From an uncultured bacterium (GTDB lineage: Bacteria; Actinomycetota; Coriobacteriia; Coriobacteriales; Coriobacteriaceae), in assembly GCA_905215835.1 (NCBI GenBank), contig CAJMRR010000100.1:1-7379 (forward strand): DNA of 7,379 nucleotides, given 5' to 3'. A program made the position numbers and the translations under genes. The notes beneath the pieces were generated by a model. It saw nothing but the letters and a program-made list of their open reading frames with translations, was not told where the DNA came from and did not search any database. Shown in pieces: positions 1 through 5,438 of this stretch. Position 1 is the stretch's first letter. Every line of letters starts with the position of its first letter.

Positions 1-47
1 GGTGCGGATCCGCGCAGCGGATGCGCGGAATCCTATACGCCGCACCA
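1..47 (+). other. Nested hairpin with tRNA-3'-end-like tail, cut by window edge
   Basis: GGTGCGG (1-7) is perfectly complementary to CCGCACC (40-46). Inside it, either CCGCGC (10-15) pairs with GCGCGG (23-28), or ATCCGC (8-13) pairs with GCGGAT (17-22) around a GCA loop. The last bases, AATCCTATACGCCGCACCA (29-47), fit the 3' end of a tRNA: end of T-loop, T-stem strand, acceptor strand, discriminator A, CCA. No matching 5' tRNA half is visible, so this is not an intact tRNA here. It could be the end of an unidentified structured RNA, or the left-hand counterpart of the tRNA-derived repeat at 2900-3047. The following terminator suggests rightward transcription from beyond the window. Identity unknown. 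Confidence 0.4.
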
Positions 48-57
48 TTTGAGATTG

Positions 58-86
58 AAGCTCCCGGCAACGGGGGCTTTTCTTTT
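58..86 (+). terminator. Rho-independent terminator
   Basis: AAGCTCCCG (58-66) pairs with CGGGGGCTT (71-79) over nine base pairs with one G-U, closed by a GCAA tetraloop, and the T-rich run TTTTCTTTT follows (78-86). It would end a rightward transcript entering from the left edge, probably the structured RNA or tRNA whose tail is at 1-47. Confidence 0.8.
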
Positions 87-101
87 ACGTAAGCACTGCA
101 T

Positions 102-112
102 GGATTCGAACC
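102..112 (-). repeat. Inverted tRNA T-arm motif, copy 1
   Basis: GGATTCGAACC read on the minus strand is GGTTCGAATCC, the canonical T-arm core of a tRNA. It lies 16 bp after a terminator T-run, as do two related motifs further right (15 and 16 bp). Flanking bases give only an imperfect T-stem and no acceptor, D or anticodon arm can be found, so it is a fragment, not a gene. Confidence 0.4.
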
Positions 113-152
113 TCGGTCGAGGCGCGGGCGTAAAGCGGACTATTTCCTGTCG

Positions 153-172
153 ACTCGTGTAAGATTTCGAGT
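153..172. promoter_or_regulatory. Inverted repeat upstream of the 813-residue gene
   Basis: ACTCG (153-157) and CGAGT (168-172) form a dyad separated by 10 bp, with a possible -10-like TAAGAT (160-165) in the spacer. It could be an operator over a promoter for the gene starting at 233, but no convincing -35 box is seen. The remainder of 87-232 holds no supported gene. Confidence 0.2.
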
Positions 173-232
173 AGGTGTCGCGGCCCATCCGTGACCACTC
201 CTTCTTCAAGCGACCGATCAGGGTGATACTTC

Positions 233-2674
233 GTGGCAGAGCGTCCGACATACAAGCTCAGGTTTCTCGATCCCAAGAAGCGCTTTCCGGCGATGCCCGA
301 GCAGCCTGCGGGGCGCTCATATGGCGTGGTCTGGAAACTCTTTGGCGAGGACCCGCATGAATCATGCTATGTCGTCGAATTCGTCGGCAAAAGCCATGTG
401 TCGCTTTTGGGCTACGTGAGCGTTTCGGGTGAGGTCTATAAGGTGGACCGTCCCGTTAACGAAGTATCGCTGCCCGACGATCCCGACATGCAGCTGATTC
501 TTGACGAGTCCGATTCCAACATCGGTGAGATTGCAGTCAGGGGTACCGATGGGACGATGCGCTCCCGGGCGCGAGTCATCGGCTCTCCCGAAGGCCCCAT
601 GCGCGAGCAGTCCGATCACGAGACATGGAATTCGGCCCGCTCCCTTCCTTACGGCGAGTTCATGGCGTCGATGTTCCTGCGCTACGTGATATTTGCCAAC
701 TCCGAAAGCGCTATTGCGAACACGGCGGGCGTCGACGGTCTCGATGCGGACATGCAAAACGTTGTCGACAAGATCAAGCTCGTAAAGTTGCCCGAGCCGG
801 TCGAGGTGTTTTTGGGCTTTAACACGTCACCGCTCCCCGATGCTATCGAGACGCTGCTTTACCGCGTTGACCATGCCGAGAATCCGAGCGGTATCGAGCG
901 CTATGCCGCCACCCTTATGAGCGAAATTGACTTGCCCCGTCTGCGCACCATTGCCGCCAAGTCCGAAATGAGCCTGGCGCGCATCGACCGGTCAAAGCTG
1001 TTTTATCTCAATTTTGATCGTAGCTTGCTGGACCAGGACGAGATTGACATGCTGCTTGCCATCGAGTGCCGTCTCAACCGCCTCTCCGGCATCCTCGAGC
1101 GCATCGGGGCCGGATTGGTCCCTGCGGCATCCTCGCCGAGCCTTGAGGGCTGCGCGCTCTTTGATTCGTGGCATATCGCCAAGACGACCAACGATGTTCC
1201 CCGACTGCTCGATACGGCCTCGAGCGATAACCCGTGGGGCAAACCGGGTACGGTGGCTTGCCAGCCGGGCGGTGAGTGGGATGTGCGTACCCGCTTCGCG
1301 CGTATCGTCGAGGCACTTAACGTTGTCACACGGCTCGACTATACCTATCGGGCAAACGTTGCCGAGGGGATTATGCTCGTTCGGTTTGGGCAGTCTGTCG
1401 TGGATGCCATGCCGCAACGTGAATACGACGCTCAAGATGACGCCTGGCGCGAGCTGGACGAGGACACGCGCGCGGTCTGGGCCGCGGAACACGATGCGCG
1501 CGTGGCACTCACGCTTGCGGCAGCGTGTTTTGCCGCGGGCACCTGCATCACGCGCTGCTATGTGCAGATTGCTGCTCCCGACAGTGAGCAGGGCGAGCGC
1601 GTTGTCGCAACGTATTTCTTTGGGCGCGCGGCCTATCTGGCCGATTGCGTGCCTGTCGCCAAGGATCTTGAGAGCATGGACATGGACGATATGCCGTGCA
1701 AGCGTGTACTTGAGGCGTATGAGTCAACTGCTCCGGAGACGATTGAACCTGCGGAGGTTCATGCTCGTCCGCGTGATGACCATCGCACGCTTCCGCCGGC
1801 GCTGCGCGATTTGCTGCTTGCCGATACGGCTGACGAGTTGGAGGTCATGGAAGAGGACGACGACCCATACGTGGCCCGTGTTGTTGAATTGCGCGAGCAG
1901 GCAAAAGTCGACCGTACAGGTGCCTTTGAAGGCTTTTCCCGTCTTGTCGAGGAGTTGGAGGCTAAGTGCGCCGTCGCCGAGCTTTTGGCGACAGGTCCGG
2001 TTCAAACGCAGTTTTGCGATAACCAGCTGGTGCGCATGGTGCTACCGGTGTTGGAAGAAGACCGCTCTGTGCGAATCCTTCGTGCGCCCGATGCACTGTA
2101 CTTTGCCCAGCACGAGATCTGCAGCTTTTACGCCGAGCAAGAGGACTTTGAACGAGCACTGCCCGAGGTGCGCCATCTTTACGATCTGGCACGCTCGTCC
2201 ATGCAATCGCACTTTGCGCTCATCAACGTGCTTGCGCGTCTGGAGCGCTTTGACGAGATTATCGAGGTGGCACGCCACGGCCTACGTATTGCCAGCGATC
2301 GTTCTGCAATCGGCTACCTGTTCTATCGCTTGGCGTTTGCCTATTGGAATTGCGATCAGCTCGACCTAGCGCTGGCTTGTTACCGTCTGGTGCCGCGCGG
2401 TGAGGAATCGGGCAGTAGTGCGCTGGAAGAAATGCAGGGCCTTATGAATGAGATGGGCGTCAGCGAGCCTCCGACGTTCGAGGAGGCGGTCGAGACCATC
2501 CGCAAGGCTGGACTCGAGCTGCCGCCAGTGTCCGCCGTGACGAATCAGCTGGCAGATGCCGCTGTGCAACTGGTCGACAACGGCTTCTTTTTCCTGGCAC
2601 GCGGTTGCATCTTCCAAATGTGGCGCACCATGGGCAACGACGAGCTCGGCTCCCTCAACCGCTCGCTGGGGTAG
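233..2674 (+). CDS. Uncharacterised 813-residue protein with C-terminal TPR-like region
   Basis: I do not recognise this protein as a named family and assign no function. The GTG start at 233 is supported by AGGGTG (220-225) seven bases upstream. It has no signal peptide or membrane segment, so it is probably cytosolic. Residues 1-250 are mixed and rich in beta-strand-like stretches. Around residues 380-500 there is a conserved-looking domain with an Ala/Cys-rich helix. An acidic linker (EVMEEDDDPY) lies near residue 540. Residues 618-723 form consecutive amphipathic helix pairs of the kind found in tetratricopeptide repeats (Y/F-A-x-x-E and A-L-x-x-Y patterns), pointing to protein-protein contact. 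It stands alone: a promoter and a tRNA gene follow, and no terminator is obvious after its stop. Codon use matches the neighbouring genes, so recent transfer is not indicated. That it is a real gene is near certain; its role is open. Confidence 0.9.
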   Translation: MAERPTYKLRFLDPKKRFPAMPEQPAGRSYGVVWKLFGEDPHESCYVVEFVGKSHVSLLGYVSVSGEVYKVDRPVNEVSLPDDPDMQLILDESDSNIGEIAVRGTDGTMRSRARVIGSPEGPMREQSDHETWNSARSLPYGEFMASMFLRYVIFANSESAIANTAGVDGLDADMQNVVDKIKLVKLPEPVEVFLGFNTSPLPDAIETLLYRVDHAENPSGIERYAATLMSEIDLPRLRTIAAKSEMSLARIDRSKLFYLNFDRSLLDQDEIDMLLAIECRLNRLSGILERIGAGLVPAASSPSLEGCALFDSWHIAKTTNDVPRLLDTASSDNPWGKPGTVACQPGGEWDVRTRFARIVEALNVVTRLDYTYRANVAEGIMLVRFGQSVVDAMPQREYDAQDDAWRELDEDTRAVWAAEHDARVALTLAAACFAAGTCITRCYVQIAAPDSEQGERVVATYFFGRAAYLADCVPVAKDLESMDMDDMPCKRVLEAYESTAPETIEPAEVHARPRDDHRTLPPALRDLLLADTADELEVMEEDDDPYVARVVELREQAKVDRTGAFEGFSRLVEELEAKCAVAELLATGPVQTQFCDNQLVRMVLPVLEEDRSVRILRAPDALYFAQHEICSFYAEQEDFERALPEVRHLYDLARSSMQSHFALINVLARLERFDEIIEVARHGLRIASDRSAIGYLFYRLAFAYWNCDQLDLALACYRLVPRGEESGSSALEEMQGLMNEMGVSEPPTFEEAVETIRKAGLELPPVSAVTNQLADAAVQLVDNGFFFLARGCIFQMWRTMGNDELGSLNRSLG

Positions 2675-2723
2675 GCGAAGCCTCCAAGGAGGAAAGGATG
2701 CCAGGCAATTAGAAAATTTCCTC

Positions 2724-2752
2724 TTGCCCATCCTTGGCTGTTTGGTTACTAT
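2724..2752 (+). promoter_or_regulatory. Promoter of tRNA-Ser
   Basis: A -35 box TTGCCC (2724-2729) and a -10 box TACTAT (2747-2752) are separated by exactly 17 bp. The predicted start, near 2759, is about 8 nt before the mature tRNA 5' end, as expected for a short pre-tRNA leader trimmed by RNase P. Confidence 0.55.
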
Positions 2753-2766
2753 AGAACGGCTGTTAC

Positions 2767-2857
2767 GGAGAGCTGACCGAGAGGCCGAAGGTGCTCGCCT
2801 GCTAAGCGAGTATGCCCCAAAAGGGCATCTGGGGTTCGAATCCCCAGCTCTCCGCCA
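2767..2857 (+). tRNA. tRNA-Ser (anticodon GCT)
   Basis: This is a complete 91-nt class II tRNA that reads AGC/AGU serine codons. The acceptor strands GGAGAGC (2767-2773) and GCTCTCC pair fully, followed by discriminator G and an encoded CCA. The anticodon stem CTCGC/GCGAG encloses the loop CTGCTAA with anticodon GCT. The long variable arm typical of serine tRNAs is ATGCCC/GGGCAT around CAAAA, and the T-arm is GGGG-TTCGAAT-CCCC. It has its own promoter upstream and a terminator just downstream. Its last 18 nt plus the terminator are duplicated 190 bp to the right, so this locus has been a site of duplication or integration. Confidence 0.97.
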
Positions 2858-2897
2858 GTACGAATTTGAAGAAGGGTCCCATTTGGGGCCCTTTTTT
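2840..2897 (+). repeat. 58-bp direct repeat, copy A (tRNA 3' end plus terminator)
   Basis: This segment is identical, base for base, to 3030-3087. It begins inside the T-loop of tRNA-Ser, covers the last 18 nt of the tRNA including CCA, then the linker and the whole terminator, and stops at the end of the T-run. Duplication of a tRNA 3' end is the usual signature of an attachment site of an integrated element, though a tandem duplication would look the same. Confidence 0.95.
2872..2897 (+). terminator. Terminator of tRNA-Ser
   Basis: AAGGGTCCC (2872-2880) pairs with GGGGCCCTT (2885-2893) over nine base pairs with one G-U, closed by an ATTT loop, and T-rich sequence continues to 2897. It ends the tRNA transcript 15 nt after the CCA. 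Confidence 0.9.
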
Positions 2898-2899
2898 GT

Positions 2900-3045
2900 G
2901 CGGAGAAAGGAGGCTGGGGATTCGAACCCGAGAGGGCACGGGCGTTAAGCAAACGCGAAAGCGTTTGTAGCCCGTGGGCGAAAAGCCGCCAGGCTTTGAA
3001 GCCGGAGGGCATGCACAGCATGCCCGGACATCCCCAGCTCTCCGC
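2900..3045 (+). other. Hairpin-rich tRNA-derived structured element
   Basis: The ends pair: GCGGAGA (2900-2906) with TCTCCGC (3039-3045), and, after a 6-nt bulge, GCTGGGGA (2913-2920) with TCCCCAGC (3031-3038). Inside are several hairpins. CACGGGC (2937-2943) pairs with GCCCGTG (2970-2976), and within it CAAACGC (2950-2956) pairs with GCGTTTG (2961-2967) around a GAAA tetraloop. A weak GGC/GCC hairpin lies at 2977-2987, GGCT/AGCC at 2992-3003, and GGGCATGC (3007-3014) pairs with GCATGCCC (3018-3025) around ACA. The whole could fold as a multi-branched RNA closed by tRNA-like arms, or act as single-stranded or cruciform DNA. The 3' arm is the duplicated tRNA-Ser end and the 5' arm an inverted relative of it. 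No plausible protein is encoded. It matches no RNA family I can name. Confidence 0.5.
2912..2929 (-). repeat. Inverted tRNA-Ser T-arm motif, copy 2
   Basis: The 18 bases from 2912 to 2929 are, on the minus strand, the T-arm and adjoining acceptor bases of a serine-type tRNA (core GGGTTCGAATCCCC). An identical 18-bp stretch lies at 3103-3120. It starts 15 bp after the first terminator's T-run and opposes the tRNA gene in direction. Confidence 0.85.
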
Positions 3046-3087
3046 CAGTACGAATTTGAAGAAGGGTCCCATTTGGGGCCCTTTTTT
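3030..3087 (+). repeat. 58-bp direct repeat, copy B (tRNA 3' end plus terminator)
   Basis: This is a perfect copy of 2840-2897, offset by 190 bp. It carries the last 18 nt of tRNA-Ser, CCA included, but the sequence before it is the hairpin element rather than a tRNA body, so it is not a functional tRNA. It may be the far attachment site of a 190-bp insertion. The absence of any mismatch suggests a recent event or ongoing gene conversion. Confidence 0.95.
3062..3087 (+). terminator. Second, duplicated terminator
   Basis: This is the same nine-base-pair stem, ATTT loop and T-run as at 2872-2897. It would end rightward transcription that crosses the structured element, giving that element a transcription unit with a defined 3' end if it has a promoter. 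Confidence 0.8.
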
Positions 3088-3102
3088 ATTATCAAGAATG
3101 GC

Positions 3103-3120
3103 GGCTGGGGATTCGAACCC
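3103..3120 (-). repeat. Inverted tRNA-Ser T-arm motif, copy 3
   Basis: Identical over 18 bp to 2912-2929 and offset by 191 bp, so the duplicated unit extends past the terminator. The bases just before it (TGGCGG) look like a shortened inverted acceptor end with CCA. It sits against the terminator of the leftward carboxypeptidase gene. Confidence 0.85.
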
Positions 3121-3122
3121 TC

Positions 3123-3151
3123 AAAAAAAGAGGCATCCTTTCGGACGCCTC
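3123..3151 (-). terminator. Terminator of the carboxypeptidase gene
   Basis: GAGGCATCC (3130-3138) and GGACGCCTC (3143-3151) form a stem with one internal mismatch and a TTTC loop. Seven A bases at 3123-3129 become a T-run on the minus strand, 28-57 bp past the stop codon of the leftward gene. Polarity is clearly minus. Confidence 0.85.
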
Positions 3152-3179
3152 CTTTCAGTGAGCTTATTATTCTTGCGCC

Positions 3180-4520
3180 CTACACCTCGGGTGCCTTGGC
3201 TACGGTCTCGCTCTCGGCTGTGAGCGGGCGGTTGTCGATGCGGCGGCCCAGGCGGTCGAGCTTCACAAGGAGCCACTCAATGGGATTCGGCCCTGCCCCT
3301 TCCTCGTCGGCAACCAGGTCCATAACGGCGATTTTGGTGCCGTCCTGCTTGAGCGTAACGCTGCCCACCTTGTCGCCCACATGCACCGTGCCCGAAAGAT
3401 CGTCGTGGCTAACCTTTTCGGTCACCTCGCCGGCAAGGGAAAACACGGTCGCTTGCGCCGTAGGATCGGCGAGTGTGGCGTCGATCGTCTTATCCGTCCA
3501 GTCGGTTTGGCCAATGCGCGCCATAAGCGGGTTGCCGTTGGCGGTCTTTTCCTGCGTGTTGGCGATCGCGACCGTGACCTTGTGGCCGTAGTACCAATTG
3601 GCAAGGGTTGCGGTATCGGTAAAGCGCTGGTCGGTGGTGGTGGAGTTCAAAACGACGGTGTAGATCTCGTCGCCGTCGCGGTTGTAGGCGCTCGTAAAGC
3701 AATAGCCCGCGTCGTCGGTGGTGCCGGTCTTGCCGCCGATGTTGCCATCTTGGCCCAGCAAATAGTTATGCGTGTCCATGGAATGCGAATGGTCGGCGCC
3801 GTCGGCGCCCGTGACCTCGATCCAGGAATCCTCGCTCGCTACGACCTCGCGGATCGTGTCGTTTTTCATGGCCTCCTGCATCATCAGCGCTACGTCGTGT
3901 GCGGTTGAGTGCATATCGCCAGCCCACTCATCAAAGTCCAGACCGTGTGGGTTCTCAAAGACCGTGCCGGTGCAGCCGAGCTTCTTAGCGCGCTCGTTCA
4001 TGGCCTTCACAAATGTGGCCTCGGCGTCTTTGGTCTTAGGGTCGATCTTCTTGCCCACATATTCGGCGAGCACGATGGCGGCGTCGTTGCCCGAGGGAAT
4101 CATCAGGCCACGCAGTGCCTGCTCAACGGTAAGCTCGTCGCCTTCGAGCAAGCCGGCGGTCGAATTACCCACGGTGGCTGCGGCGTTGCTCACCGTGACC
4201 CTCTCGTCCATTTTGCAATTCTCGACGGTTAGGATTGCGGTCATGACCTTGGTGATCGAGGCGATTTTGACCTGCTCATCGGCGCCGCGCCCATAGTAGA
4301 CGGTGCCGTCTTTGCCCATGACGAGGGCATTGGTCGCATCGATATCGGGCAGGTTTTCGGCCGTGATGCCGCGCGCATCGGCTGTTTTGCCGCAAACATT
4401 GTCGGTCGTGAGCACTTGGGCGCCGGCGACGGTGGGCGCGCCAGCGGCAAGGGCGATAGCGCAGACAAAGCTGGCGGCAAACTGGGCTGAGCGCTTTGCA
4501 AAAGAGGTGAGGGACTTCAC
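3180..4520 (-). CDS. Serine-type D-Ala-D-Ala carboxypeptidase (S11, PBP5 family)
   Basis: The enzyme removes the terminal D-alanine from peptidoglycan pentapeptides outside the membrane, limiting cross-linking. All three active-site motifs of this family are present: SITK (residues 88-91, nucleophilic Ser88), SGN (143-145) and KTG (264-266). A signal peptide covers residues 1-34: basic KSLTSFAKR, a hydrophobic stretch, then AGA before Gln35. A PBP5 C-terminal-like beta domain lies around 357-403. The tail (about 414-433, IEWLLVKLDRLGRRIDNRP) is a likely amphipathic membrane-binding helix; no C-terminal transmembrane segment is seen. I chose the GTG at 4520 (446 residues) because it places the signal peptide at the N-terminus and lies about 33 nt after a promoter. 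Longer readings from ATG 4589 or TTG 4631 add up to 37 residues ahead of the signal peptide and run through that promoter. It diverges from the VanR/VanS-like operon, which may regulate it. It is dacA-like, but which paralogue is not decidable here. Confidence 0.93.
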   Translation of the reverse strand: MKSLTSFAKRSAQFAASFVCAIALAAGAPTVAGAQVLTTDNVCGKTADARGITAENLPDIDATNALVMGKDGTVYYGRGADEQVKIASITKVMTAILTVENCKMDERVTVSNAAATVGNSTAGLLEGDELTVEQALRGLMIPSGNDAAIVLAEYVGKKIDPKTKDAEATFVKAMNERAKKLGCTGTVFENPHGLDFDEWAGDMHSTAHDVALMMQEAMKNDTIREVVASEDSWIEVTGADGADHSHSMDTHNYLLGQDGNIGGKTGTTDDAGYCFTSAYNRDGDEIYTVVLNSTTTDQRFTDTATLANWYYGHKVTVAIANTQEKTANGNPLMARIGQTDWTDKTIDATLADPTAQATVFSLAGEVTEKVSHDDLSGTVHVGDKVGSVTLKQDGTKIAVMDLVADEEGAGPNPIEWLLVKLDRLGRRIDNRPLTAESETVAKAPEV

Positions 4521-4559
4521 GGATTTCGCTTTCGACGGGATGGTCTCTTCTGGAACTAG

Positions 4560-4589
4560 AGTATATCGTTTGCCGGCGTCGGCGATCAT
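4560..4589 (-). promoter_or_regulatory. Candidate promoter of the carboxypeptidase gene
   Basis: On the minus strand, TATACT (4565-4560) is a good -10 box; a modest -35, ATGATC (4589-4584), lies 18 bp upstream. Transcription would start near 4553, leaving a leader of about 33 nt before the GTG at 4520. No strong ribosome binding site is visible, only GAAAGCG six bases before that GTG. If correct, this rules out the upstream start codons at 4589 and 4631. Confidence 0.4.
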
Positions 4590-4633
4590 CGCGTGCGTGC
4601 GTGGCCCACATCCGCGTTCGAACGGGCACAAGG

Positions 4634-4656
4634 GTGCTTAAGACCGACTTAATCAC
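4634..4656. promoter_or_regulatory. Palindromic operator candidate between divergent genes
   Basis: Half-sites GTGcTTAAG (4634-4642) and CTTAAtCAC (4648-4656) are complementary at eight of nine positions around a 5-bp spacer. The dyad lies between the leftward carboxypeptidase and the rightward regulator. It is centred about 59 bp upstream of the likely regulator transcription start, an activator-like position, and about 92 bp upstream of the carboxypeptidase start. The binding protein is unknown; the adjacent VanR-like regulator is the obvious candidate, though OmpR-family proteins more often bind direct repeats. Confidence 0.4.
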
Positions 4657-4691
4657 CCACGCTTGTTGTGTGTGGCGTGCGTCGCCTCAGG

Positions 4692-4697
4692 CATAAT
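4692..4697 (+). promoter_or_regulatory. -10 box of the regulator operon
   Basis: CATAAT matches the -10 consensus at five of six positions and lies 20 bp before the ATG at 4718. The nearest -35-like TTG sequences (4663-4671) are too far away (20-23 bp), which fits a promoter needing an activator such as one bound at 4634-4656. The leader would be only about 14 nt, with the ribosome binding site at its start. Confidence 0.35.
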
Positions 4698-4717
4698 GGA
4701 GCGCGAGAGGAGCACGC

Positions 4718-5413
4718 ATGAACGAGCGCATACTGGTAGTTGATGACGAAAAGGCCATCGCCGACTTGGTTGGCATCTACCTTACAAAAGAGGGCTTTGA
4801 TGTCCAGATTGCCTATAGCGGGGCCGATGCTGCCAAGGCGATTTTGGAGCAGGAGTTCGATTTGGCGCTGCTAGATGTCATGCTGCCCGATATCGATGGG
4901 TTTGAGCTGCTGCGTACGATCCGTTCCAGCCATACCTATCCTGTGATCATGCTGACGGCGCGCGATGCCCAGCAAGACAAGATCGGGGGCCTTTCGCTTG
5001 GCGCGGACGATTACGTGGTTAAGCCGTTCCGTCCGCTGGAGCTCATCGCGCGCGTGCACGCTCAGCTTCGCCGCTACACCAGCTACGGTAGCCGTGCACA
5101 GGCGGCCGAGTCGCCGACCATTCAGCTCGACGGCTTGGAGATCAACCGCGACGCTCGTTCCGTGACGGTGGACGGTGCACCGGTACGCCTCACACCCACC
5201 GAGTATTCAATCTTGCTGTATCTGGTCGAGCATCGCGGCAGCGTGGTGGCCGTGGAGGACCTGTTCCGCGCGGTGTGGAGCGAGGATTTTATGCCCGGCT
5301 CCAACAATACGGTGATGGTGCACATTCGCCACTTGCGCGAAAAAATCGGCGACGACGCACAAAAGCCACGCTTTATCAAAAACGTCTGGGGCGTCGGCTA
5401 CATCATCGAATAG
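4718..5413 (+). CDS. VanR-like response regulator (OmpR/PhoB family)
   Basis: This 231-residue DNA-binding regulator is phosphorylated by the kinase encoded next to it. The ATG start has a strong ribosome binding site, GAGAGGAG, five bases upstream. The receiver domain (residues 1-115) has the acidic pair D9-D10, phosphoacceptor D53 (LLDVMLPD), switch residue T80 and K102 (VVKPF). The C-terminal winged-helix domain (about 133-231) carries the TPTEYSILLYL, HIRHLREKI and WGVGYIIE signatures of the OmpR family. The stretches HTYPVIMLT, DDYVVKPFRPLELIARV and the C-terminus closely resemble VanR. No vanHAX genes are nearby, so its regulon may instead be the divergent carboxypeptidase or the downstream pstB. 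Response-regulator identity is certain; VanR-type is well supported; targets are inference. Confidence 0.95.
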   Translation: MNERILVVDDEKAIADLVGIYLTKEGFDVQIAYSGADAAKAILEQEFDLALLDVMLPDIDGFELLRTIRSSHTYPVIMLTARDAQQDKIGGLSLGADDYVVKPFRPLELIARVHAQLRRYTSYGSRAQAAESPTIQLDGLEINRDARSVTVDGAPVRLTPTEYSILLYLVEHRGSVVAVEDLFRAVWSEDFMPGSNNTVMVHIRHLREKIGDDAQKPRFIKNVWGVGYIIE

Positions 5414-5438
5414 CGCCTTTGATGGTGGGGAAGTGGAT

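Noticed and set aside
102..200. Possible minus-strand tRNA suggested by the T-arm core
   Set aside because: The T-stem has a mismatch and no acceptor partner, anticodon arm or D-arm can be found within tRNA distance.
1014..2369. 451-codon open frame inside the 813-residue gene
   Set aside because: It is rich in Arg, Ser, Trp and Cys, typical of an out-of-frame shadow of a GC-rich gene, and lies wholly inside a better-supported gene.
2681..2694. CCTCC-AA-GGAGG hairpin as a terminator of the 813-residue gene
   Set aside because: The loop would be only two bases, there is no T-run, and the GGAGG is better explained as a ribosome binding site.
2556..3095. Several ORFs across the tRNA repeat zone, with WGFEPQ or GDSNPR peptides
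   Set aside because: They are translations of tRNA, terminator and inverted T-arm sequence, a well-known source of false proteins, and they lack convincing ribosome binding sites.
2840..3120. CRISPR array or retron RNA
   Set aside because: There are only two direct repeats with unlike flanks and no regular spacers, and no cas gene or reverse transcriptase is present.
3381..4296. Plus-strand open frames opposite the carboxypeptidase
   Set aside because: The minus-strand protein has all three active-site motifs and a signal peptide; the opposite frames show no domain or ribosome binding site.
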